64,000 bases of DNA, taken from NCBI RefSeq assembly GCF_900106855.1, contig NZ_FNWI01000004.1, positions 1,798,001-1,862,000 on the forward strand, in the 5' to 3' direction. The stretch comes from Varibaculum massiliense. GTDB taxonomy: Bacteria; Actinomycetota; Actinomycetes; Actinomycetales; Actinomycetaceae. The notes under the pieces were generated by a model. It did not search any database and was not told where the DNA came from. It saw only the letters and a program-made list of their open reading frames with translations. Of the stretch, positions 54,390 to 61,772 are shown one piece after another (position 1 is the stretch's first letter; every line of letters begins with the position of its first letter). The position numbers and the translations under genes are program-made.

Positions 54390-56573
54390 TTAGTCCCGTT
54401 TGGGGCGCAGCCAGAGGGCGCCCAAGGGCGGTACCCGCAGCTCTACCGAGTAGGGGCGACCATTCCATTCCATGGCTTCGGCGCTCACCTGCCCCAAATT
54501 GGTGACTCCCGAGCCGCCATACTTGGCATCATCGGTGTTGAGAATCTCTTCCCACTCCCCACCGTCAGGTAAACCTACCCGGTAGCCTTCATGGGGATTA
54601 CCGGCAAAGTTGCAGATACAAACCATCTTGTGTTCTTCACCGTGATCATCGCGGTACTTGCGTACATAAGAAATCACGTTGTGTTCAGCATCGTTAGACT
54701 CAATCCACTCGAACCCGGTGTGGTCGTCATCCCACAGTGCCGGTTCGGTGGTGTAGATGTGGTTCATATCGCGTACCGCAGACTGTACTCCCTGGTTACG
54801 CTCATCATCTAGTAAGAACCAGTCCAGGGAACGATTAGCATCCCATTCGGCACCTTGCGCGAATTCGCCCCCCATAAACAGGAGCTGCTTGCCCGGATGT
54901 GACCATTGATAGGCGTAGAGGCAACGCACTCCTGCCAGTTGCCGCCAGTAGTCACCTGGTTGCTTGGCCAGAATCGAGCCCTTGCCGTAGACGACCTCGT
55001 CATGGGAGAGGGGTAAAATATAGTGTTCCGAGAACGCATACACCAGGGAGAAAGTAAGTTCGCCATGATGCCAAGAGCGGTTGACCGGGTCTTCGCGCAG
55101 GTAACGCAAAGTATCGTTCATCCAACCCATATTCCACTTCAAGCCGAAGCCCAGACCCCCGGTATCGGTGGGAGCAGTAACCCCCGGCCAAGCCGTGGAT
55201 TCTTCGGCAATCATGCAGATACCGGGATGTAGCCGGTAGCAGGTGGCATTGGCTTCCTGCAAGAAAGAAATCGCTTCCAGGTTTTCGCGACCGCCGTATT
55301 GGTTAGGATGCCACTGGCCTTCCTCACGGGAATAATCCAGGTACAGCATGGAGGCGACGGCATCGACTCGCAAACCATCGATATGGAACTCTTCCAACCA
55401 GTAAAGGGCATTAGCCACCAGGAAGTTACGCACCTCGTTCCGCCCGAAGTTGAAGATCAAAGTACCCCAATCGGGCTGTTCCCCGCGGGTGGGATCCGGG
55501 TGTTCATAGAGTTTGGTGCCGTCAAAATCGGCGAGCGCAAACTGGTCTTTGGGGAAATGACCGGGAACCCAGTCTAGGATTACCCCGATACCAGCCTGGT
55601 GTAGTTTATCTACCAGGTAGCGGAAATCATCGGGAGTGCCATAGCGGGAAGAGGGGGCATAGTAGCCGGTCTGCTGGTATCCCCAGGAACCATAGAAGGG
55701 ATGCTCGGAAACCGGCATCATTTCTACATGGGTAAAGCCCATATCTTTCACATAAGAGACCAGGTCTTCTGCCAAATCCCGGTAATGGGTGTCATAAGAC
55801 CAAGACCCGATATGCATCTCATAGACCGACATAGGGGAGGTGTGGGGATTAGTTTTTTCCCGCTTCTCCATCCATTCGCTATCTTCCCACTGGTGATGTT
55901 TATCAGTAACTACCGAGGCGGTCAACGGGGGAATCTCGCAGGCGCGCGCCATCGGGTCCGCTTTTTGTCGCCAGTTGCCGTCCGGTCCTAAAATCTCGAA
56001 CTTGTACCGGGCTCCGATTTCCACGTTAGGAATAAACAATTCCCAAACCCCGGAGGAACCCAGGGAACGCATCGAGGAAGTTTCCCCTTCCCAATAGTTA
56101 AAGTCGCCAACCACCCGCACAGCTTGGGCGTTGGGCGCCCACACTGCGAAGGAGGCACCTTTGGTTTGCCCCATTTCGGTCTCGTAGGTGCGCAGGTGGG
56201 CTCCCAGCACCTCCCACAGTTTCTCGTGGCGTCCCTCGGCGATCAGGTAAAGGTCGAACTCGCCCACCGTAGGCAGGTAACGGTAGCCGTCATCTAGCTC
56301 TGTGGTTTCTTCACCGTAGGTGGTGCGCACCCGGTAATCAGGGATTTCGGTGCCGTTTAGGACTGTCACCCAAATGCCATCTTGTTCGTGGGTTGCCGGG
56401 AAAGTACCCTTGGGGGTCACAATCTCGACCGCATCTGCCAAGTGGGCAACGGTACGGATAGTTACGGAGTCCTCTCCAACGTGGGTGCCGAGCACCGAAT
56501 GGGGGTCAAAATAACGCCCATGGGCAACGTTAGCAAGAACATCTGGATCTACTGCTACAGGTTTTGAACTCAT
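54390..56573 (-). CDS. glgB: 1,4-alpha-glucan branching enzyme
   Basis: A 727-residue GH13 branching enzyme forming alpha-1,6 links in glycogen. It has an N-terminal N1/CBM48 region (residues 10-230: [31 protein letters not shown]) and a catalytic barrel. The nucleophile Asp lies in [19 protein letters not shown], the acid Glu in [13 protein letters not shown], and the third Asp in [16 protein letters not shown]-terminal beta domain follows. The length is that of actinobacterial GlgB. ATG 56573 has no clear ribosome site. The region upstream carries structured repeats. No other glg gene is adjacent. Confidence 0.97.
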   Translation of the reverse strand: MSSKPVAVDPDVLANVAHGRYFDPHSVLGTHVGEDSVTIRTVAHLADAVEIVTPKGTFPATHEQDGIWVTVLNGTEIPDYRVRTTYGEETTELDDGYRYLPTVGEFDLYLIAEGRHEKLWEVLGAHLRTYETEMGQTKGASFAVWAPNAQAVRVVGDFNYWEGETSSMRSLGSSGVWELFIPNVEIGARYKFEILGPDGNWRQKADPMARACEIPPLTASVVTDKHHQWEDSEWMEKREKTNPHTSPMSVYEMHIGSWSYDTHYRDLAEDLVSYVKDMGFTHVEMMPVSEHPFYGSWGYQQTGYYAPSSRYGTPDDFRYLVDKLHQAGIGVILDWVPGHFPKDQFALADFDGTKLYEHPDPTRGEQPDWGTLIFNFGRNEVRNFLVANALYWLEEFHIDGLRVDAVASMLYLDYSREEGQWHPNQYGGRENLEAISFLQEANATCYRLHPGICMIAEESTAWPGVTAPTDTGGLGFGLKWNMGWMNDTLRYLREDPVNRSWHHGELTFSLVYAFSEHYILPLSHDEVVYGKGSILAKQPGDYWRQLAGVRCLYAYQWSHPGKQLLFMGGEFAQGAEWDANRSLDWFLLDDERNQGVQSAVRDMNHIYTTEPALWDDDHTGFEWIESNDAEHNVISYVRKYRDDHGEEHKMVCICNFAGNPHEGYRVGLPDGGEWEEILNTDDAKYGGSGVTNLGQVSAEAMEWNGRPYSVELRVPPLGALWLRPKRD

Positions 56574-56681
56574 GCATCTAGCGTGTCACGAATCGCGGAA
56601 TAATTCTGTGGAATAGCGCCCCGATTTCCAGAATTTTTCCGACCCGAGTTCCAACAGCGTGCATAGCTCGCGGGACTGCTA

Positions 56682-56830
56682 CGCGTACAGGGGCGGATTT
56701 TGCCTCGCGCCCCGAAATCCGGAATTTTTCCGACCCCCGGAGTTTCAAGAGGGTGCGCGATTTAAAGCTACGCGCGGGGAATAGCGTCCGCGTACAGGGG
56801 CGGATTTTGCCTCGCGCCCCGAAATCCGGA
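56682..56830. repeat. 42-bp direct repeat, 107-bp period
   Basis: The sequence starting CGCGTACAGGGGCGGATTTT and ending GAAATCCGGA occurs identically at 56682-56723 and 56789-56830. The second copy is the left part of structured element copy 3. The first is truncated after the inner-stem left arm, and its tail GAATTTTTCCGACCC (56722-56736) repeats an upstream block at 56631-56645. Confidence 0.85.
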
Positions 56831-56899
56831 AAATGCTCTGGCATTTTCACGGATTTAAGGCCCGAAGCCTACCCCTCGGCATAAATCCGCCCCTGCACG
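56791..56899 (-). repeat. Structured intergenic element, copy 3
   Basis: Outer stem CGTACAGGGGCGGATTT (56791-56807) with AAATCCGCCCCTGCACG (56883-56899), 16 of 17 paired. Inner hairpin AAATCCGGAAAATGC (56822-56836) with GCATTTTCACGGATTT (56841-56856), 15 bp with one bulged A and loop TCTG. Minus-strand blocks TTTATGCCGAGGGG, TAGGC and GAGGCAAAATCC align with the conserved blocks of copies 1 and 2. The CGGATTT/AAATCCG pair occurs in both outer and inner stems, so alternative three-hairpin folding is possible. Confidence 0.72.
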
Positions 56900-56943
56900 C
56901 TAAGTGCGTGCCTCTCGGGTATCTCGTACCGACCGTATTATTG

Positions 56944-57052
56944 GCGCGGGGGATTAGTTTTATCCGAGCAGGCTAGGCGGGCGTAAAACTCGAAAAATGC
57001 CCTTGGGGCTTTTTCGAGTTTTTGGGCAGGAGGAAAAACTAATCCTCCGCGC
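56944..57052 (+). repeat. Structured intergenic element, copy 2
   Basis: Outer stem GCGCGGGGGATTAGTTTT (56944-56961) with AAAACTAATCCTCCGCGC (57035-57052), 17 Watson-Crick pairs plus one G-T wobble. Inner hairpin AAAACTCGAAAAA (56985-56997) with TTTTTCGAGTTTT (57010-57022), capped by GCCC/GGGC. Conserved blocks TTATCCGAGCAGGC on the left and TTGGGCAGGAGGAAAAA on the right match copy 1 in the opposite orientation. Confidence 0.8.
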
Positions 57053-57164
57053 TTTACCCGGAGTGCTTTTACCGAGACAGCCTCGGGATAGGGAAACAGA
57101 TGAATCTATCCCTCGCGCGCGACGGAAGGGATCTCGTTTACACGGTGGTAATTAGCCGGTGGGG

Positions 57165-58634
57165 TTACCAATCAAGGCTGAAGTATTGCACCTCTTGGAA
57201 CTCCCTCATCCCTTCGCGGGCGCCCTCGCGGCCAATACCGGATTGCTTTACCCCACCAAAGGGGGCGGCGGGATCAGAAACCAGACCGCGGTTTACCCCA
57301 ATCATCCCGGCTTCGATTCTTTCTGCTAGGTGTAACGCCCAGTTCAGGTCGCCGTAAACGTAGGAGGCCAGCCCCATTTCGGTGCCGTTTACCATCTTGA
57401 GCAGTTCGTCCTCGCTAGAGTATTCCTTAATGGGGGCGAGGGGGCCGAAGATTTCGTTTTGTAGGAGGGGAGAGTCGGCGCGTGGCACGTCGATAACTGT
57501 GGGTGCCACGAAATATCCGGTCAAATCGTTGGGGAGGGGTGCTTGAGCCAGGACTTTTGCTCCTTGGTCTAGGGCGGACGAAAGTAGCTCGTTGATTCCC
57601 CGCATCGCTTTTTCGTTAACTACCGTGCCGATTTCGGTTTCTGGATCTAGTCCCGCGCCCACTTTCAGAGCCGTTACTCGTTGGCAAAGTTTTTGCGTAA
57701 ACTCTTCTTTAATGTCTTTGTGCAGGTAAATGCGGTTAGCGGCGGTGCAGGCTTGACCGCCGTTTCGGAACTTGGCAACCATCAGCCCTTCGATAGCGGC
57801 GTCTACATCGGCGGTGGCTCCCACTACGAAGGCGGCGTTACCTCCTAGTTCCATGGCGGTATTTACTACCCGAGGAGCGGCGAGCCCCAGCAGGGAGCGA
57901 CCAACTGGGGTAGAGCCGGTGAAAGATACTAGCCGCACCCGGGGATCGGCTAGCCAAGTATTGGAAATTTCGGCAGAGTGACGGGAGGGTACTAGGTTTA
58001 CTACCCCCTCTGGTACGCCTGCCTCTTTTAGGATGCGCATGATAGCGAGGGCGGTTAAGGGAGTTTCGGAGGCCGGTTTTAGCACTACCGCATTTCCGGC
58101 AGCGAGGGCGGGCGCGATTTTTCGGGTAGCCATAGCTGCCGGGAAATTCCAGGGGGTAATCAGCGCGCATACCCCGACCGGGCGGGCGGTAACCAGGGTG
58201 CGTGAGCCTCCTGCAGGCGGGATCGCAAAATCGCCATCGGAGCGGACTGCTTCTTCGGAGAACCAACGGAAGAATTCGGCGGCGTAGGAGGCTTCGCCCA
58301 GAGAATCCGTATAGGCTTTGCCATTTTCCCAGCTCATTAAGCTAGCGAGTTCCTGGGTGGATGCCATCATCAGTTCCCAGGCGCGGCGCAATATCTCGCC
58401 GCGTTCACGTGGGGAGCGCGCTGCCCACCCGGGTTGGGCGCTGACTGCAGCATCGAGAGCCTCACTGGCGTCAGCAGCGGTGCCAGAACTCACTTCGGTA
58501 ATCGTGCTGGTAGTGGCGGGGTCTATTACCGGGAAAGTTTCCCCGCTCGCGGCTGGTCTGCCGGAGTTATTAATCCAAATAGGTTTTGCCGGTTCCAAGT
58601 CTGCAACATACTGCGTTAGTTCTGCGCTATCCAT
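57165..58634 (-). CDS. NAD(P)-dependent succinate-semialdehyde-type dehydrogenase
   Basis: A 489-residue aldehyde dehydrogenase of the GabD group, oxidising succinate semialdehyde (or a similar aldehyde) to the acid. Motifs: PWNFPAAMATRKIAPALAAG, SFTGSTPVGRSL, catalytic Glu in MELGGNAAFVV and catalytic Cys in NGGQACTAANR. FGGVKQSGIGREGAREG near the C-terminus fits. It lies next to glutamate dehydrogenase on the same strand but is separated by a strong terminator; a link to glutamate/GABA breakdown is plausible but there is no gabT here. AGAGG precedes the ATG. Confidence 0.9.
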   Translation of the reverse strand: MDSAELTQYVADLEPAKPIWINNSGRPAASGETFPVIDPATTSTITEVSSGTAADASEALDAAVSAQPGWAARSPRERGEILRRAWELMMASTQELASLMSWENGKAYTDSLGEASYAAEFFRWFSEEAVRSDGDFAIPPAGGSRTLVTARPVGVCALITPWNFPAAMATRKIAPALAAGNAVVLKPASETPLTALAIMRILKEAGVPEGVVNLVPSRHSAEISNTWLADPRVRLVSFTGSTPVGRSLLGLAAPRVVNTAMELGGNAAFVVGATADVDAAIEGLMVAKFRNGGQACTAANRIYLHKDIKEEFTQKLCQRVTALKVGAGLDPETEIGTVVNEKAMRGINELLSSALDQGAKVLAQAPLPNDLTGYFVAPTVIDVPRADSPLLQNEIFGPLAPIKEYSSEDELLKMVNGTEMGLASYVYGDLNWALHLAERIEAGMIGVNRGLVSDPAAPFGGVKQSGIGREGAREGMREFQEVQYFSLDW

Positions 58635-58725
58635 AACCTCTTATTCTCTTTTCGTTTTAAATACCGCTTTTTCTGCGTCTTTGCGTTCAGTTTATAGCGT
58701 TACCGTCAGCGGTGACGGAAAAGCA

Positions 58726-58758
58726 TCTCCCCCGAGCGTCTGATCCGCTCGGGGGAGA
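58726..58758 (-). terminator. Intrinsic terminator of gdhA
   Basis: TCTCCCCCGAGCG (58726-58738) pairs with CGCTCGGGGGAGA (58746-58758), a perfect 13-bp stem with loop TCTGATC. On the minus strand it is followed by TGCTTTTCC, 43 bases after the gdhA stop. Confidence 0.88.
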
Positions 58759-58800
58759 AAAGTGTCACCTCAACGGGTAGATTATCTGCCTAGATGCCGA

Positions 58801-60057
58801 TCACGGGTAGAGACCGCGCCGTTTGTGAGCTTGCAAGACGCGCTCCACCGCCAATACGGTAGCTGCGACCCGCAAGGTTACGCCCTTTTCTTCGGCGTAC
58901 GCCTCTACATCTTTCCAGGCAGCGGTAATCCGCTCTTCCTCTTCCTTTTGTACCCGCTCTAGCGGCCAGAAGAAGTTGTCGCGTCCTTGTACCCATTCGT
59001 AGTAGGACACGATTACGCCACCGGAGTTCGCCAGGATGTCGGGAACCACCATGACGCCCTTTTCGTTCAGGATCTTGTCCGCGGCAGAATCGGTGGGGCC
59101 ATTGGCGCCCTCCACAATGATCTTGGCTTTGACATCGGGTGCATTGTCCTTGGTGAGCACCCCTTCAATTGCGGCCGGTACCACTACGTCTACGTCCAGC
59201 AGTAGCAGCTTTTCGGCTTCTAGAGGTTCTGCGCCGGGGAAGCCCACGACCTTGCCCTTTTCGTCAACATATTCGCCTAGCGCCCTGGTGTCGATACCGT
59301 CGGCGTTGTAGATGGCGCCGAAAATATCGGAGATGGCGACTACTTTGCCGCCGCGGCGCTGCGCGATTTCGGCTGCTCCGCGCCCTACTTTGCCGAAGCC
59401 TTGGACTGCCAGAGACGCCTCTTCAAACTTGATGCCCTTTTTCTTCAGAGCGGCTTCTACCATGATTACTACGCCCAGGGAGGTGGCTTCCGCGCGTCCG
59501 AGCGATCCGCCGAGAGAAACCGGTTTACCAGTACAAATCCCGGGGACGGTATAGCCTTGGAACTGCGAATAGGTGTCCATGATCCAGGCCATGGTCTGTT
59601 CGTTAGTTCCCACGTCCGGGGCGGGCACATCCTTTTCCGGGCCGATAATCGGCAGAATCTCGGAAATGTAGCGGCGAGTTACCCGCTCTAGCTCTGCTTG
59701 CGAATACTTGCTGGGGTCAATAGTCACCCCGCCTTTAGCTCCGCCGTAGGGCAGATTCACTAGGGCGCATTTCCAGGTCATCCACATAGACAGGGCGCGG
59801 ACTTCGTCAATATCGACGTGTTCGTTGTAGCGGATGCCGCCTTTGGCCGGTCCGCGTGTCAAGTTGTGTTGTACCCGGTAGCCGTGCAGTACCTCATGGG
59901 TGCCGTCATCGCGACGAATCGGAATGGAAACGCTCATTTCGCGGCGCGGTGAAGCGAGCATATCGTAGTCGCCTTCGGAAAAACCCAAGATTTTTTGGGC
60001 TTCCCGCAGCTGATTCTTCGCGTCCTCATAGGGATTCGGTTTGTAATCCTCGGACAT
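58801..60057 (-). CDS. gdhA: Glutamate dehydrogenase (Glu/Leu/Phe/Val family)
   Basis: A 418-residue dehydrogenase interconverting glutamate and 2-oxoglutarate plus ammonia. Substrate-side lysines lie in RGPAKGGIRYN and LPYGGAKGGVTID and the catalytic Asp in VPAPDVGTNEQ. The nucleotide fold has VQGFGKVGRGAAE. The length and sequence are those of the hexameric NAD-linked (small, class II) type. A good ribosome site (AAAGGAGATC) precedes the ATG. It is divergent from pucR, whose product might respond to nitrogen state; the shared gap of 218 bases contains repeats. It ends at a strong terminator. Confidence 0.95.
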   Translation of the reverse strand: MSEDYKPNPYEDAKNQLREAQKILGFSEGDYDMLASPRREMSVSIPIRRDDGTHEVLHGYRVQHNLTRGPAKGGIRYNEHVDIDEVRALSMWMTWKCALVNLPYGGAKGGVTIDPSKYSQAELERVTRRYISEILPIIGPEKDVPAPDVGTNEQTMAWIMDTYSQFQGYTVPGICTGKPVSLGGSLGRAEATSLGVVIMVEAALKKKGIKFEEASLAVQGFGKVGRGAAEIAQRRGGKVVAISDIFGAIYNADGIDTRALGEYVDEKGKVVGFPGAEPLEAEKLLLLDVDVVVPAAIEGVLTKDNAPDVKAKIIVEGANGPTDSAADKILNEKGVMVVPDILANSGGVIVSYYEWVQGRDNFFWPLERVQKEEEERITAAWKDVEAYAEEKGVTLRVAATVLAVERVLQAHKRRGLYP

Positions 60058-60227
60058 ATATTTTGATCTCCTTTAAGGTTTTAAAATAGGGTCTGACCTG
60101 AGATTTTTCCTGGGTAACAGGAAACGCTAGCGGATTTTATCTGCCGGCTCAGGTGGTCAGCGCCCCATCTACCTCCGTTTTTGAGCGGTGGTGACTTCAG
60201 TCTATATAGGACGTAAGTCAGGGGTAA

Positions 60228-60269
60228 ATATGCAATATGCATAAAATCTGGAACTAGGATGTGCATAAT
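60228..60269 (+). promoter_or_regulatory. Promoter and tandem ATATGCA repeats in the gdhA-pucR gap
   Basis: ATATGCA occurs twice back to back (60228-60241). Further on, CATAAT (60264-60269) sits six bases before the pucR ATG at 60276 and would be its -10 box. The ATATGCA pair may be an operator for PucR itself or another regulator. Confidence 0.45.
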
Positions 60270-60275
60270 GTATAT

Positions 60276-61772
60276 ATGATTACTGTGCAGGCGCTGCTCG
60301 GGCGACCGCAGCTACATATTCAATCCCTGTGGTGTCCCAATCCCTTGGCGAAGCTACGCTGGGTGGCGACCTCGGAACAGATAAATCCCGCTACTTTCTT
60401 AGAGGGAAACGAACTGCTGCTGACCACTTCCGCGGGGAATCCGGAGGGTGAAGGAGGCTGGCTAGAGTATACCCAGCGCCTGTTGGTCGGGGGTATTACT
60501 ACCCTGGGATTCGGTTTAGGGTTCAGCCACGATACCGTTCCTCCGCTATTGGTGCAGGCAGCCCGAAAAACCGGTCTTAACCTAATAGAGGTTGCCGCCG
60601 ATCAATCTTTTGTGGCGCTTTCTCAAGAGGTGGCGCGGATGATCGAGGTCGAAGCTACCTCGGGAAAATATAAGCTCACGGCTTTGCAGCAGCGCCTGAT
60701 TCAGGCATCTGCGCAGCCGCGCAGTGTCTACATGATTACCGGGGAGCTAGCGCGGGGAATCGGCGCCCTAGTAATGGTCAGGGATACGGCGGGCAGGACA
60801 ATAACGCAGACAATAGCCCCTACGGTAACTGTTGATTTAGAGGACTTAGCGGCAGACTCTTGGGAAAGATTTTCCGCCAATATGGCGCAGCTTTCCTTTG
60901 AAACCGAGGAAGGCTACTGTCTTTTCACTGCTATTAACGCTCTTGGGCAGGAAACCGCCTGGTTGCAAGCCTGTTGGACTACCTTTCCCCAGCCGTGGCA
61001 GCAGCAGGCGCTTTCCCAGGCGGGGCTGTTAATCGCTTCGGCCTTAGCTAACTCCCGGTTTGTTTCCTCCTATCATGGGCGCTTGTTGCAACGGGCTTTT
61101 GAACTGTTACTTTCTGGGGAGCTGGGGGCGGCGCAGATTCTAACCGAGATGGCGTTTCCTCTCTCTCGCGCCTTAAGCGGGCGGTATGTGCCGGTAGTAG
61201 TTACGGGGGAAGAGGGGGATTTGCGGGTCTTGACTGCTCGGGTGGAGCGGGCAGTGACAAAAAGTATGCCTCCACCGCTGTGGCGTTTTCACGCCGAAAA
61301 TCTGGAGATGGCGATTCCGGTAGCGGCGTTGCCGCTGACTTTGTCGAACTTTTCCCGGAAAGAGTTTTCTGCTTTGCGAGCAGGCGTGGGGCAGGAGTAC
61401 CCGATCTCTCGTTTTAGTTCGGGTCTCTCTGGGGCGCGGCAGGCGCTGCGGCACACCGGAAATAGTCAGCAGGTAGCCCGCTGGGAAGAGATTTCTCGTT
61501 CCGGGCTAATGCAGGTGATAGGTAGGGAAACCGCGGCTGCTTTTTCTCAACAGTTTCTGCGACCCCTGCGGGGAGAGACAGACCTGCTGGAACTGCTGGA
61601 ACAATATGTTGCCACTAAAGGTAACCGGCAGCAGATGGCCAATACCCTGGGGCTGCACCGCAATACGGTGGCGAAGCGGCTAGAAAAACTGCAAAGCAAA
61701 CTCGGGATTAACCTGGCAGAAGCCGGTGCCCAAGCCTCCGCCTGGGTAGCCCTCCAAGGACGCGAGCCCTAA
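60276..61772 (+). CDS. PucR-family transcriptional regulator
   Basis: About 498 residues. The N-terminal PucR (purine catabolism regulator-like) domain is recognisable: ITVQALLGRPQLHIQSLWCP, then EGNELLLTTSAGN and LVQAARKTGLNLIEVAAD. The C-terminal helix-turn-helix of the family reads LLEQYVATKGNRQQMANTLG followed by HRNTVAKRLEKLQ. Family members control purine, amino acid or nitrogen use. The divergent neighbour is glutamate dehydrogenase, a possible target. The start is ATG 60276 because CATAAT ends six bases before it; the GTG at 60261 lies within that promoter. The stop overlaps the convergent surface protein gene by 3-4 bases. Confidence 0.9.
   Translation: MITVQALLGRPQLHIQSLWCPNPLAKLRWVATSEQINPATFLEGNELLLTTSAGNPEGEGGWLEYTQRLLVGGITTLGFGLGFSHDTVPPLLVQAARKTGLNLIEVAADQSFVALSQEVARMIEVEATSGKYKLTALQQRLIQASAQPRSVYMITGELARGIGALVMVRDTAGRTITQTIAPTVTVDLEDLAADSWERFSANMAQLSFETEEGYCLFTAINALGQETAWLQACWTTFPQPWQQQALSQAGLLIASALANSRFVSSYHGRLLQRAFELLLSGELGAAQILTEMAFPLSRALSGRYVPVVVTGEEGDLRVLTARVERAVTKSMPPPLWRFHAENLEMAIPVAALPLTLSNFSRKEFSALRAGVGQEYPISRFSSGLSGARQALRHTGNSQQVARWEEISRSGLMQVIGRETAAAFSQQFLRPLRGETDLLELLEQYVATKGNRQQMANTLGLHRNTVAKRLEKLQSKLGINLAEAGAQASAWVALQGREP

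Larger units (their letters stand above)
56574..57164. other. 591-bp intergenic region of repeats
   Basis: Between the glgB start and the end of the aldehyde dehydrogenase gene, no gene is seen. It is filled with related repeats: a degenerate unit (56617-56645), a 42-bp direct repeat (56682-56723 and 56789-56830), and two complete structured elements (56791-56899 and 56944-57052). The last 110 bases (57053-57164) show nothing recognisable. Confidence 0.75.

Noticed and set aside
56944-57052. Structured elements as simple rho-independent terminators
   Set aside because: They have double-stem architecture with conserved internal blocks, lie partly upstream of genes, and lack T tracts after the outer stem.
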